From DAOTUB01 sp034437455 (GTDB taxonomy: Bacteria > Chloroflexota > Anaerolineae > B4-G1): a stretch of 64,000 bases of DNA. The DNA is taken from positions 1-64,000 of the forward strand of contig DAOTUB010000002.1 in NCBI GenBank assembly GCA_034437455.1. Reading direction: 5' to 3'. Position numbers and translations under genes: made by a program. A model generated the notes under the pieces. The model searched no databases. It saw only the letters and a program-made list of their open reading frames with translations, and was not told where the DNA came from. Positions within the stretch are counted from its first letter, which is position 1. Each line of letters begins with the position of its first letter. Positions 42,398 to 51,182 of this stretch are shown here, in pieces.

Positions 42398-43005
42398 TGT
42401 TTGATTTCCAACAGATCGCGCCCATGTCTGAGCCGGTCGTCGTCATTGTCTCCGGTCACCCCTGTACCGGCAAGTCAACGCTCGCCCGCCAGGTGGCTGA
42501 ACGATTCTCGTTGCCGTTGATGAGTAAGGATATGTGCAAGGAATTGCTGTTCGACACGCTGGGCTGGAAAGATCGCGAGTGGTCGAAAAAGCTGGGCTGG
42601 GTCAGCATTGAGCTGGTGTTCCAATTCCTCGAAGCGCAACTGGTCGCCCGTCGTTCCTGCATCGTGGAGAGCAATTTCAAGCCGGAATTTGACACCGCCA
42701 AGTTCCTCAAACTCCAGGAACGTTATGGATTCACTCCCTTGCGGATTCAGTGTGTCGCCGATGGCGCCGTCCTCTTTGAGCGGTTCAAGCGGCGATCCGA
42801 ATCGGAGGGGCGTCATCCCGGACACTGCGACCGTTCGAACTATGATGAGTTTCGAGAGATGCTCTTGGAAGGTCGGTTACAGCCCCTGAACATCGGCGGT
42901 CCCCTCGTCGAGATAGACACAACGAACCTGGACGAGATCGATTATACCGCCGTGTTTGCAGAGATTGACCGAGTTCTCAATGGTGATACAGAGACTGTGG
43001 GATGA
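42397..43005 (+). CDS. P-loop kinase-like protein (AAA/zeta-type small kinase)
   Basis: This 202-residue protein has a Walker A VIVSGHPCTGKSTLARQVAERF near 18, and a KDMCKELLFDTLG segment typical of small kinases of the cytidylate/zeta/chloramphenicol-phosphotransferase type. The substrate is unknown. ATG 42397 follows GGAGGG; it overlaps the end of the glycosyltransferase by one base, so the two are coupled. Confidence 0.7.
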   Translation: MFDFQQIAPMSEPVVVIVSGHPCTGKSTLARQVAERFSLPLMSKDMCKELLFDTLGWKDREWSKKLGWVSIELVFQFLEAQLVARRSCIVESNFKPEFDTAKFLKLQERYGFTPLRIQCVADGAVLFERFKRRSESEGRHPGHCDRSNYDEFREMLLEGRLQPLNIGGPLVEIDTTNLDEIDYTAVFAEIDRVLNGDTETVG

Positions 43006-43016
43006 GGTTATATTGA

Positions 43017-43571
43017 ATGAAAGCTATGGTCGGCTCGAAAAATCCGGTCAAAATCGCCGCTGCCCAAAACGTGCTGCACCGCGTCTACGGTGAAGACGTA
43101 GCTGTAGAGTCAGTAGATGTGGAGAGCGGCGTCTCACACCAACCGTGGGGCAGCGCGGAGACGCTGCGCGGCGCGCTTCATCGAGCGCGGGCGGCGCAAC
43201 GCGCGGGCCACACGACGTTGGGCGTCGGCTTTGAGGGCGGGCTGCTGGAGGTGAGCGGGCGCGTCTTTACCAGCGCCTGGTGCGCCGTCGCGCGTGACGA
43301 CGGCGTGGTGGGCATCGCGGGCGGGGAGAACGCACTCCTTCCGCCATCGGTGGCGGCGGATGTGCGGGCCGGGGCGGAATTGGGCCCGGCGATGGACGCG
43401 CTCACCGGCCTGCACAACACCAAACATGGCGACGGCGCTATCGGCATCCTGACCGGCGGCCACCTCAGCCGCCAGATGGCCTACGAGCATTTGCTCACGC
43501 TGGCGCTGGCGCGGCTGTTGACTCCATCCTACTATGAGAATAGTCAAGAGGGAGAACCCGATGCATATTGA
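43017..43571 (+). CDS. yjjX: Inosine/xanthosine triphosphatase (YjjX family)
   Basis: This 184-residue protein begins MKAMVGSKNPVKIAAAQNVL and has GVGFEGGLLE and the C-terminal NTKHGDGAIGILTGGHLSRQMAYEHL, all typical of the YjjX non-canonical NTPase family, which removes ITP and XTP. The stop lies 11 bases past the start of the GH5 gene. Confidence 0.87.
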   Translation: MKAMVGSKNPVKIAAAQNVLHRVYGEDVAVESVDVESGVSHQPWGSAETLRGALHRARAAQRAGHTTLGVGFEGGLLEVSGRVFTSAWCAVARDDGVVGIAGGENALLPPSVAADVRAGAELGPAMDALTGLHNTKHGDGAIGILTGGHLSRQMAYEHLLTLALARLLTPSYYENSQEGEPDAY

Positions 43572-45486
43572 CGGAAGTTGGTTCAAGGATGAGCAAGGAC
43601 GCACCCTGATCCTGCGCGGCGTTAACCTGGGGGGGAGCACCAAAGTACCCTTCCGACCCAATGGCGCGACCCACATCCGGGATGGGTTCTACGACCATCG
43701 CGATGTCTCCTTCGCGGGCCGCCCCTTCCCGCTGGAAGAAGCGGACGAGCATTTTTCTCGCCTGCAGGCCTGGGGCTTGACCTTCCTGCGTCTCCTCGTC
43801 ACCTGGGAGGCGGTCGAACACGGCGGGCCGGGCGTCTACGACGAGGAGTACCTGGATTACCTGTACCAGATCGTGCAAAAAGCGGGCGAGCACGGCATTA
43901 GCCTGTTCATCGATCCCCACCAAGACGCCTGGGGCCGCATGTCTGGCGGCGATGGCGCGCCCGGCTGGACCTTTGAAGCTGTGGGGATGGATGTCACGCG
44001 CTTCTCGGAAACCGGGGCCGCGATCGTCCACGCCATCCACGGCGATCCCTTACCTCGTATGATCTGGCCGACCAATTATACCAAGCTGGCAGCAGCGACG
44101 ATGTTCACCCTCTTTTTCGGGGGTGACGACTTTGCGCCCCGCAGTGGCGTAGGCCCCTGCGGGACTATGCCCCGGACGAAGGTGGATGGCGAGCCGGTGC
44201 AGAAATTTCTCCAGCGTCACTATATCGACGCCATCAAGCAGATTGCGCACCGGCTGAAGGATCTACCCAACGTTGTCGGCTATGACACACTGAACGAGCC
44301 CTCGCCCGGCTTCATCGGCTGGACGGATCTGAACGCGACCGGCGGCATGTTGCGCCTGGGAGCGTCGCCCACGCCGTTCCAGGCGATGCTGCTGGGCGCG
44401 GGTTTTCCACAGGAGGTCGAAGTATGGGGCATGGGGATCACGGGACCCAGGCCGCGTGGTCGCCGGTTGGTCAACTCCAAAGGCGCGCGCGCCTGGCACA
44501 GGTGGAAGGCCTGCATCTGGCGGGAGAACGGCGTGTGGGACCTCGACGCGGACGGCGCGCCGCACTTGCTCCGGCCCGATCACTTTACCCAGATCAGCGA
44601 CCGGACGGTGGACTTTGCCAACGACTATCTGCGTCCCTTCGCCAACCGCTACGCCCGCGAGATCCGCTCCGTGGACCCCGACGCCATCATCTTTGTCGAG
44701 AGCGCGCCGATGGAGGGCCCGCCTCGTTGGAGGCCGGAGGACGCGCCGAACGCGGTCAACGCCGCTCACTGGTACGACGGCGTGACCTTGTTCACCAAGA
44801 ACTGGTTCCCTTTCCTGGGCGTGGACTTTGCCACGGGCAAACTCATCCTGGGCCGGAAGCGAGTACAGCGCTCGTTCGTCGAGCAACTGGCGCGCATCAA
44901 GAGCTGGGCGGCGGAGCAGATGGGCGGCATTCCCACCCTCATCGGCGAGTTTGGCATCCCCTTCGACATGCGGAACAAGCGGGCCTACCGCACGGGCGAT
45001 TTTTCCCCTCAGGTGAAGGCAATGGACGCCAGCTTGCGGGCGATGGAAGCCAACTTGCTGAATTGCACGCTCTGGAACTATACCGCCGACAACGACAACC
45101 GCTGGGGCGACCAGTGGAACGACGAGGATTTCTCCATCTTTAGCCGCGATCAGCAAACCAATCCCGATGACGTTCACTCTGGCGGGCGGGCATTGGAGGC
45201 GGTCGTGCGTCCCTACGCCCGCAAGGTCGCTGGAGAGCCGCTGCGGATGACTTTTGACATCAAGCGTCGCCTATTTGAGTTCGAGTTCCGCCACGACCCG
45301 ACGGTGACCGCCCCCACCGAGATATTTGTGCCCAACTACCAGTACCCGGACGGTTACGTGGTCGAAGTGTCGGACGGTACGTATGAGGTGGACCTGGACA
45401 GTCAGACCCTCATCTACCGGCACAGTCTCAAGCGGGACACCCACCACGTCTGCGTGCAGAGTCCCCAAAGGCGGAAACAGTTGTGA
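43561..45486 (+). CDS. GH5-type glycoside hydrolase (endoglycoceramidase-like)
   Basis: This 641-residue protein starts MHIDGSWFKDEQGRTLILRGVNLGG. It has an acid/base motif VVGYDTLNEPSPGF and a nucleophile motif LIGEFGIPFD, with LWNYTADNDNRWGD after it, as in GH5 enzymes related to endoglycoceramidase and steryl-glucosidase. It lacks a clear signal peptide, which suggests a cytoplasmic role. Residues 192-204 (PRSGVGPCGTMPR) come from an inserted hairpin repeat. ATG 43561 has GGGAGAA upstream; the stop overlaps the next start (GTGA). Confidence 0.85.
   Translation: MHIDGSWFKDEQGRTLILRGVNLGGSTKVPFRPNGATHIRDGFYDHRDVSFAGRPFPLEEADEHFSRLQAWGLTFLRLLVTWEAVEHGGPGVYDEEYLDYLYQIVQKAGEHGISLFIDPHQDAWGRMSGGDGAPGWTFEAVGMDVTRFSETGAAIVHAIHGDPLPRMIWPTNYTKLAAATMFTLFFGGDDFAPRSGVGPCGTMPRTKVDGEPVQKFLQRHYIDAIKQIAHRLKDLPNVVGYDTLNEPSPGFIGWTDLNATGGMLRLGASPTPFQAMLLGAGFPQEVEVWGMGITGPRPRGRRLVNSKGARAWHRWKACIWRENGVWDLDADGAPHLLRPDHFTQISDRTVDFANDYLRPFANRYAREIRSVDPDAIIFVESAPMEGPPRWRPEDAPNAVNAAHWYDGVTLFTKNWFPFLGVDFATGKLILGRKRVQRSFVEQLARIKSWAAEQMGGIPTLIGEFGIPFDMRNKRAYRTGDFSPQVKAMDASLRAMEANLLNCTLWNYTADNDNRWGDQWNDEDFSIFSRDQQTNPDDVHSGGRALEAVVRPYARKVAGEPLRMTFDIKRRLFEFEFRHDPTVTAPTEIFVPNYQYPDGYVVEVSDGTYEVDLDSQTLIYRHSLKRDTHHVCVQSPQRRKQL
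44136..44173. repeat. In-frame TAGTCCCG-family repeat inside the GH5 gene
   Basis: GCCCCGCAGTGGCGTAGGCC followed by CCTGCGGGACTATGCCCC is close to the unit at 19760 in acsV. It adds the peptide PRSGVGPCGTMPR without a frameshift. Confidence 0.7.
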
Positions 45487-48400
45487 AACCTCGCCTGCTC
45501 CTCTGGCTGGCCCTACTGATTGCCGTCGCACTTGCTGCACAAGCTGTCGTCTTGGCCCACCAGACCTACACCTGCGGCCTTCCCGACCGCTTCCCCGCGC
45601 CTGTGAGCAATGCCGACGTCCCCATCCTCGGCGTCAACGTCGCGCTGGAACAGTACGACGACGAGGGACTGGAGGCCGCGCTGGCCCGCATCGCCGATGG
45701 CGGCTTTGTCTGGGTGCGCCAATCCTTCTACTGGAGCTGTTGTAGGACAGGCTTTCCAGCCTGTCTGGGCGGCGGACAAGAAAGTCCGCCCCACTACTGC
45801 TTCGACTGGATCATCCCCGACCGTATCCTGTCCGCGCTGGCCCGCCACCCTCAACTGCGACTGGTGGCCGTCCTCGACGACGACCCGCCCATCCCTCCCG
45901 CCGATCCGGATCGTTTCGCCGCCTTTGCCGCCGCGTTCGCGGAGCGTTACGGCGCACAGGTAGACGATTACCAGATCTGGGACGAGCCGAACCTGGCGGC
46001 CCACTGGGGCGGCGGTCCGGTCAACCCACCTGCCTACGCCGACCTGCTGGCCCGCACCGCCCGCGCTATCCGCGCCGCCGATCCCGACGCGCGCATCCTC
46101 CTGGCGGGCCTGGCCCCTACCACTGAGACCGGTCCTCAGAACTTGAGCGACGCGCGCTACCTGGGACAACTCTACCAGGCGGGAGCCGCCCCTCACTTTG
46201 ACATCGTGGCCGGAAAGCCCTACGGCTTTGACACCGGCCCCGACGACCGTCGCGCCGACGAAGCGGTGCTGAACTTTTCGCGGCTGCTCCTACTGCGCGA
46301 GGTGATGGTCGCGCACGACGATGCAGACAAGGCGATCTGGGCCAGCCATTGGGGCTGGAACGCGCTGCCGCCAGGCTGGACAGGTGCGCCCTCTGTGTGG
46401 GGCCAGACCGATGAGACGACGCAGGCAACCCGCACCATCGCGGCATTGGAGCGCGCGCGCGCCGAGTGGCCCTGGGCCGGCGCGCTGATCCTGGAACACT
46501 TCCAGCCCGATGATCCCCCGGACGACCCGCGCTGGGGATTTGCGCTGGAGGGGCAGGATGGCGCCCCTCGCCCGATCTACGACGCGATAGCTGCCTGGGC
46601 CGCTGCGCTCCCCGATGCCGCCCCGGTTGGCGGCTACCTGGCGGACAATCCCTGGGCGGTTTACGAAGGCGACTGGCGCGTGGGGCCGCTGGGCGCTGAC
46701 GTCGGCTCCGATGGCGACCGGGTTGCCTTCCACTTCGATGGCTCCGCCGTCGCGCTGACGGTGCGGCGAGGAGCATATCGCGCCTTTCTCTACGTCACGG
46801 TGGATGGCGAGCCTGCCGTCGGATTGCCCCGCGACGAGGCAGGCCGCGCCTACGTCGTGCTCTACGACAACGCGCCCGCCGTTGCTACCGTTCCCCTGGC
46901 GACCAATCTCTCCCCCGGCCCACACACTGTAGAGGTCACCGCTGAGGGCGGACAGGGCCAGTGGCCGCTGGTGGATTGGCGCGTGGGAGCCACACCGATC
47001 CGCGATGGATACATCTGGAAACTGACCGGGCTGGTCACAGCGACGCTGGCGCTGGCGGTGCTGTTGATTCGCGACGCACGCCGGATACACTGGGCAACAT
47101 TGAGAAAGGCTTTTCTCAATTGGCCCGAATGGGCGCAGGCGGCGCTGATCGTGGTGCTGACTGGCTTACTCTGGGCTACCGCTGCGGTCAGTTGGGGACA
47201 GGATGGGGCAGGTCTCTGGTTCGCCGTGAGCTTGCTGATGATGCCACTGCTGGCGCTACTCTTCGCCCTGCGGCTCGACCTGGGCCTGGCGCTGATCGCC
47301 TTCGCTGCGCCGTTCTACTTGCAGCCTCGCAACATGTTCTACCGGGCATTGAATCTGCCAGAGGTATTGGTGGCGCTGTGCTGGGTGGGATGGATCGCAA
47401 GGTTTCCCCTCGGACTAGAGACCTCGGCGGATACAGAAAATCCGTTAAAATGGATTTGGAAGAATGCAATTTATCGCATTTCACATCCTTGCCGGGCAAT
47501 TCACTGCTCGGCGGATCGGGCGGTCGTACTGTGGATCGCGGCGGCGGTGGTGACCGGGATAGCCGCCGACGATCACCTGGCCGCGCTCTTTGAACTGCGC
47601 GCCATCTTTTTGTTCACCGCGCTCTACTACGCGCTGCTGCAGCTGGCTCGCTTGGACGACCAGGCCAGAAGGCGACTGGTGGACGGCCTTATCCTGGGAG
47701 GTGTCGCTGTGGCGCTCGTCGGGCTGATCCAGTACGCACTGGGGCGCAACCTCGTCATTGCCGAAGGAGGGCTGCCGCGCCTGCGAAGCGTATACCCCTC
47801 GCCTAACAACGTGGGACTGTACCTGGGGCGAGTCTGGCCGTTCCTGGTCGCCGTCGCGCTGTGGGGAGGACGAGGACACCGCCGGACGTTCTACGCACTG
47901 GCGTTGGCGCCGGTGACGTTGGCGCTGGCGCTCAGTTTCTCGCGGGGGGCGCTGCTGTTGGGGCTGCCGGCGGCGTTGCTGGCGATGGGCTGGCGGGCGG
48001 GGGGACGCTACCGCCGGGCGGCGCTGGCGCTCGTCGCGATCGGCGCGCTGGCGCTCGTGCCGCTCCTGCGCGTACCGCGCTTTGCCTCGCTGCTCGATCT
48101 ACGGGAGGGCAGCGCCTTCTTCCGGCTGGAACTGTGGCGCAGCAGCCTGACGTTGATCCGCGAGCATCCCTGGTTCGGCGTCGGGCCGGGCAATTTCCAG
48201 GCCGCCTACCGCACCCGCTACGTCCTCCCCGCCGCCTGGCAAGAGTTCAACCTGGAGCATCCGCACAACATCTACCTCGATCACTGGACGCGTCTGGGAT
48301 TATTAGGATTGGCGGCGCTGATGGCGGTACAAGCAACGTTCTGGCAAGCGGTGCTTGGTCGAAAAACCAACGCTATCACGTTGGGCCTCCTCGGTAGCGT

Positions 48401-48575
48401 GGCGGCGCTGCTGGCTCACGGTCTGGTGGATAACACCCTCTTCTTCCCCGATCTGGCGTTGAGCTTTTTCTTGATGCTGGCGCTGGCGCAGTTCCCTAGA
48501 TCCGCTTCAGTTTCCACCGTCCCTGCCGAAAGCGGAATCCCATCAACGTCGCCTGCAAGCCCCAGCCCAGAATGA
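45483..48575 (+). CDS. Glycosidase-like domain fused to an O-antigen ligase
   Basis: This 1,030-residue protein has two parts. After a signal anchor, residues 45-390 form a glycosidase-like TIM barrel (DDYQIWDEPNLAAHWGGG near 160; KAIWASHWGWNALP near 280), and 395-510 form a beta-sandwich. From 515 on is a polytopic O-antigen ligase (Wzy_C-like; LSFSRGALLLGLPAALLA, HPWFGVGPGNFQ, NLEHPHNIYLDHWTRLGLLG). Two inserts keep the frame: a hairpin repeat (residues 86-105) and a 74-bp element (651-675). GTG 45483 overlaps the GH5 stop. The tail is antisense to the MATE gene. Confidence 0.85.
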   Translation: MKPRLLLWLALLIAVALAAQAVVLAHQTYTCGLPDRFPAPVSNADVPILGVNVALEQYDDEGLEAALARIADGGFVWVRQSFYWSCCRTGFPACLGGGQESPPHYCFDWIIPDRILSALARHPQLRLVAVLDDDPPIPPADPDRFAAFAAAFAERYGAQVDDYQIWDEPNLAAHWGGGPVNPPAYADLLARTARAIRAADPDARILLAGLAPTTETGPQNLSDARYLGQLYQAGAAPHFDIVAGKPYGFDTGPDDRRADEAVLNFSRLLLLREVMVAHDDADKAIWASHWGWNALPPGWTGAPSVWGQTDETTQATRTIAALERARAEWPWAGALILEHFQPDDPPDDPRWGFALEGQDGAPRPIYDAIAAWAAALPDAAPVGGYLADNPWAVYEGDWRVGPLGADVGSDGDRVAFHFDGSAVALTVRRGAYRAFLYVTVDGEPAVGLPRDEAGRAYVVLYDNAPAVATVPLATNLSPGPHTVEVTAEGGQGQWPLVDWRVGATPIRDGYIWKLTGLVTATLALAVLLIRDARRIHWATLRKAFLNWPEWAQAALIVVLTGLLWATAAVSWGQDGAGLWFAVSLLMMPLLALLFALRLDLGLALIAFAAPFYLQPRNMFYRALNLPEVLVALCWVGWIARFPLGLETSADTENPLKWIWKNAIYRISHPCRAIHCSADRAVVLWIAAAVVTGIAADDHLAALFELRAIFLFTALYYALLQLARLDDQARRRLVDGLILGGVAVALVGLIQYALGRNLVIAEGGLPRLRSVYPSPNNVGLYLGRVWPFLVAVALWGGRGHRRTFYALALAPVTLALALSFSRGALLLGLPAALLAMGWRAGGRYRRAALALVAIGALALVPLLRVPRFASLLDLREGSAFFRLELWRSSLTLIREHPWFGVGPGNFQAAYRTRYVLPAAWQEFNLEHPHNIYLDHWTRLGLLGLAALMAVQATFWQAVLGRKTNAITLGLLGSVAALLAHGLVDNTLFFPDLALSFFLMLALAQFPRSASVSTVPAESGIPSTSPASPSPE
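45741..45797. repeat. GGACAGGCTTTC two-hairpin repeat inside the O-antigen ligase fusion
   Basis: GACAGGCTTTCCAGCCTGTC and GGCGGACAAGAAAGTCCGCC make two hairpins between terminal TGTAG and CTAC. It encodes the peptide CRTGFPACLGGGQESPPHY. It is the same family as 40896. Confidence 0.8.
47433..47506. mobile_element. 74-bp hairpin element with 10-bp target duplication, in frame in the O-antigen ligase
   Basis: The direct repeat CTCGGCGGAT is present at 47423-47432 and 47507-47516. Between them are three short hairpins (AAATCC/GGATTT, AATGC/GCATT, GCCGGGCA/TGCTCGGC). Element plus one duplicate is 84 bases, so 28 residues are added in frame and Ser-Ala-Asp appears on both sides. No coding capacity. 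Confidence 0.75.
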
Positions 48576-49833
48576 GAGCGATCCAGATGCCATTCGCTCC
48601 CAGGCCAAGCATCTGTGAAAGTAGATACGCCAGCGGAACCTGAATGATCCACACGGCGATGAGATTGATGGTCATCGGCGAAAGCGTATCGCCTGCTCCC
48701 CCTTGAGCCGACTCGAACACAAAGTTCAGCGCCACCCCCACGTAGCCAATGCTGAGCATGCGGACGATGTGGGTACCGATGGAGATCGTCTCCGCGTCGC
48801 GGCTGAACAGCGCCATGACCTGCGGAGCAAAAAGAATCAATGCACCAAAAATGCCCCCAGCGATCAGCATCACTGCGCGAGCGATGATGCCAACGGACCG
48901 AGCGGCGCGCTCGGGTTGGGCCGCGCCCAGATTCTGCCCCACCATCGGCGATGCGACGCGAGTCAGCCCCATGACGGGGATCAGCGCAAAGTCGGCGGCG
49001 CGCTTGGCGACGACCCACGCGGCCAGCGTCGGCGCGCCATACGCCGAGATGAGGCGGGTGAGATACGCCGCCGCCAGGTGAGGCGTGCCGCGTTGCAGGA
49101 TGCCGGGCAGCGTGACACGTAGGATGCGCCCCATCATGGGGAAATCGAGCCGGAAATGGCGCAGGTCCAGGCGCACAGACGCTCGTCCGGCGACGAGCAC
49201 GCCCAACCCCCAGAGCATCCCGATCCCGTTCGAGCCGACCAGCGCCAGCGCGGCTCCCTCGATCCCCATCCACTTTACCAGCAGCGGTTCCCCGACGAGC
49301 AACGTACCCGCGCTGAGCAGCGTCATGCCGAGCATCACCTGAGGCGCGCCCGCAGCGTTGAGCATGGCCCCGATGCTGGGCACCATCTCCAGCGTGATCA
49401 GGCCGGCAAAGATGATGCGAAAGTACCGCAAAGCCAACGGTAACGTGGCGCCATCGGCGCCGACGAGCGTCAACAAGGGCCGGGCAAAGATGATGCCGAC
49501 GATCCCCAGGCCGCCGGAGGCTGTGAGCATCAGAATGACCGCTTGAAGCGCCGCCAGGTTGGCCTTGTCCTGCTCTTTGGCTCCCACGTAACGGGCAACT
49601 ACCGCGCCGCTGCCGATGCTCAGTCCTATCAAGACGCTGATCATCACAAAGCGCACGGACATGGTCAGCCCTGCGACGGCCTGCGCGTCACGGCTGATCT
49701 GGCCCAACCAGAAGGTATCGTAGAGGTTGGGAAACGAGAAAAGCGTCTGGCTGACGATGATGGGCCAGGCCAGGCCCGCAATATTGCTCGCCAAGCTGCC
49801 CTGGGTAACATCGCGCTGCATGTTGGGTTTCAT
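48496..49833 (-). CDS. MATE-family multidrug/metabolite exporter
   Basis: This 445-residue protein with twelve membrane segments fits the MATE family: PIIVSQTLFSFPNLYDTFWLGQI, GLSIGSGAVVARYVGAKEQDKANLA in the first half, VASPMVGQNLGAAQPERAARS in the second. It exports a substrate against a proton or sodium gradient; the substrate is not known. Its last 80 bases overlap the convergent O-antigen ligase gene. Confidence 0.92.
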   Translation of the reverse strand: MKPNMQRDVTQGSLASNIAGLAWPIIVSQTLFSFPNLYDTFWLGQISRDAQAVAGLTMSVRFVMISVLIGLSIGSGAVVARYVGAKEQDKANLAALQAVILMLTASGGLGIVGIIFARPLLTLVGADGATLPLALRYFRIIFAGLITLEMVPSIGAMLNAAGAPQVMLGMTLLSAGTLLVGEPLLVKWMGIEGAALALVGSNGIGMLWGLGVLVAGRASVRLDLRHFRLDFPMMGRILRVTLPGILQRGTPHLAAAYLTRLISAYGAPTLAAWVVAKRAADFALIPVMGLTRVASPMVGQNLGAAQPERAARSVGIIARAVMLIAGGIFGALILFAPQVMALFSRDAETISIGTHIVRMLSIGYVGVALNFVFESAQGGAGDTLSPMTINLIAVWIIQVPLAYLLSQMLGLGANGIWIALILGWGLQATLMGFRFRQGRWKLKRI

Positions 49834-49845
49834 AGGCGGGGGATA

Positions 49846-50313
49846 CTAGAGGTACGGCTGCAACAAGCTCAGAATTTGAGCCAGCAGCGCAACGTCGTCC
49901 TCGTCGAATTGGGCCAGCTTGTCCGAGTCCACGTCCAGCACAGCGACCACCTCATCCCCTTTCATCACCGGCAGGACGATCTCGCTCTTCGAGCGGGCGT
50001 CGCAGGCGATGTGACCGGGGAACTGGTGAACGTCTGGCACGACCACCGGCTGCCCGGTGCGGACGCAGTGCAGGCAGACGCCCTCGTCCCTCAAAATCTG
50101 GCAAGCGACCGGCCCCTGGTAAGGACCGATGTGCAACTCATCGTTGCCGTTCACAAAGTAAAAGCCCGTCCAAAAGTGGTGCGGCATCTTGTGGTGCAGC
50201 ACAGCGCAGACGGTCGCCATCGCCGCCGTCAGGTTCGGCGACTTGTCCTCGACGAGATCCTTCAATTGAGTGTAGATGCGTTCATAACGACCCGCTCTTT
50301 TTCGATTTGTCAC
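49846..50313 (-). CDS. msrC: Free methionine-(R)-sulfoxide reductase (GAF-type)
   Basis: This GAF-domain enzyme of about 155 residues has the fRMsr motif set: MPHHFWTGFYFV, HIGPYQGPVACQIL, GVCLHC and VPDVHQFPGHIACDARSKSEIVLPV with the redox cysteines. It reduces free methionine-R-sulfoxide. GTG 50313 is favoured because AGGAG lies five bases before it; ATG 50331 is the alternative. Met repair fits a cell that protects redox-sensitive metabolism. Confidence 0.85.
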   Translation of the reverse strand: MTNRKRAGRYERIYTQLKDLVEDKSPNLTAAMATVCAVLHHKMPHHFWTGFYFVNGNDELHIGPYQGPVACQILRDEGVCLHCVRTGQPVVVPDVHQFPGHIACDARSKSEIVLPVMKGDEVVAVLDVDSDKLAQFDEDDVALLAQILSLLQPYL

Positions 50314-50360
50314 AATGTCTCCTGGTATCATAGATTTCTGGCGGCTGGCGACACGTTCGA

Positions 50361-50391
50361 CAAAACGCCCCTCCCAAAATAGGGAGGGGCG
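50361..50391 (-). terminator. Rho-independent terminator after the CBS-ACT gene
   Basis: The arms CGCCCCTCCC and GGGAGGGGCG are perfect 10-base arms around a 6-base loop and are followed on the minus strand by TTTTG. It separates the CBS-ACT gene from msrC. Confidence 0.8.
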
Positions 50392-50449
50392 CCGGAAACC
50401 ACACCGCCGCGAATAGCCGAATAGCGTGCAGTGCCTGCCGACTTACAGG

Positions 50450-51109
50450 CTAACACGTGGATACTGCGCAGACGCGCGAATCCCGAACCTTCAGTCCCAA
50501 TGCTTCCATCGCCGCGGTCAGTTCGTCTTTGTCTACGTCTTCGACCCGGATCGTCAGCAAGTAATGGGCGGTGTCTTCTCCTCCGATGCCGCCCATAGCC
50601 AGGATATTGCCGCCCATCTCGGCGATCTTGCCGGTGATCTTGGCCAACTCGCCCTTTTCCATCGGGATCACCACACTGATGCGAATCCCATCCTGCCAGC
50701 CGCCCAGCATCTCCAAAAAGACCTTGAACAGATCGGTCTCGGTGATGATGCCCACCAGCTTGTCGCCCCGCAGCACCGGCACACCGCCGATTTTGTTGTC
50801 GGCCATGACACGAGCGGCGTCCTCCAGCGTGGTGTCCTCGGTGACAGAGATCACGTCCGTAGTCATCACGTCCTTCATCTTGATCTTGGAGAGTAAATAG
50901 GGAATCTCATAGATGCTCAACGTGGTGGCCGGTGAAGGGGAGACTTTTAACAGGTCCAACTCTGAGACAATGCCTACCATCTGGCCGTGTTTGTCCACGA
51001 CGGGAAGACGACGGACGTTTTCGCTGTGCATCAAGGACAGCGCCTCGTCCACACCAGTTTCAGCGCGCACTGTGACGGGGGGCTTGCTCATTCTATCTGC
51101 TACTAACAT
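50450..51109 (-). CDS. CBS-pair and ACT-domain protein (AcuB-like)
   Basis: The 219-residue protein has two CBS domains (VADRMSKPPVTVRAETGVDEAL; MTTDVISVTEDTTLEDAARVM), each with an IVSE or IITETDL motif, and a C-terminal ACT domain (GIRISVVIPMEKGELAKITGKIAEMGGNI, split across 141-170). CBS pairs bind adenine nucleotides and ACT binds amino acids, so it may sense energy or amino acid state. AAGGAGGT precedes ATG 51109. Confidence 0.87.
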   Translation of the reverse strand: MLVADRMSKPPVTVRAETGVDEALSLMHSENVRRLPVVDKHGQMVGIVSELDLLKVSPSPATTLSIYEIPYLLSKIKMKDVMTTDVISVTEDTTLEDAARVMADNKIGGVPVLRGDKLVGIITETDLFKVFLEMLGGWQDGIRISVVIPMEKGELAKITGKIAEMGGNILAMGGIGGEDTAHYLLTIRVEDVDKDELTAAMEALGLKVRDSRVCAVSTC

Positions 51110-51153
51110 TGGCTCGACCTCCTTGTCTTATTATGATTATCAGGGACAATTCT

Positions 51154-51182
51154 ATTTTACCCTGACTTGCCTGGGTTGGCAA
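51154..51182 (-). promoter_or_regulatory. Promoter of the CBS-ACT gene
   Basis: On the minus strand TTGCCA and TAAAAT are 17 bases apart, about 45 bases before the start codon. Confidence 0.6.
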
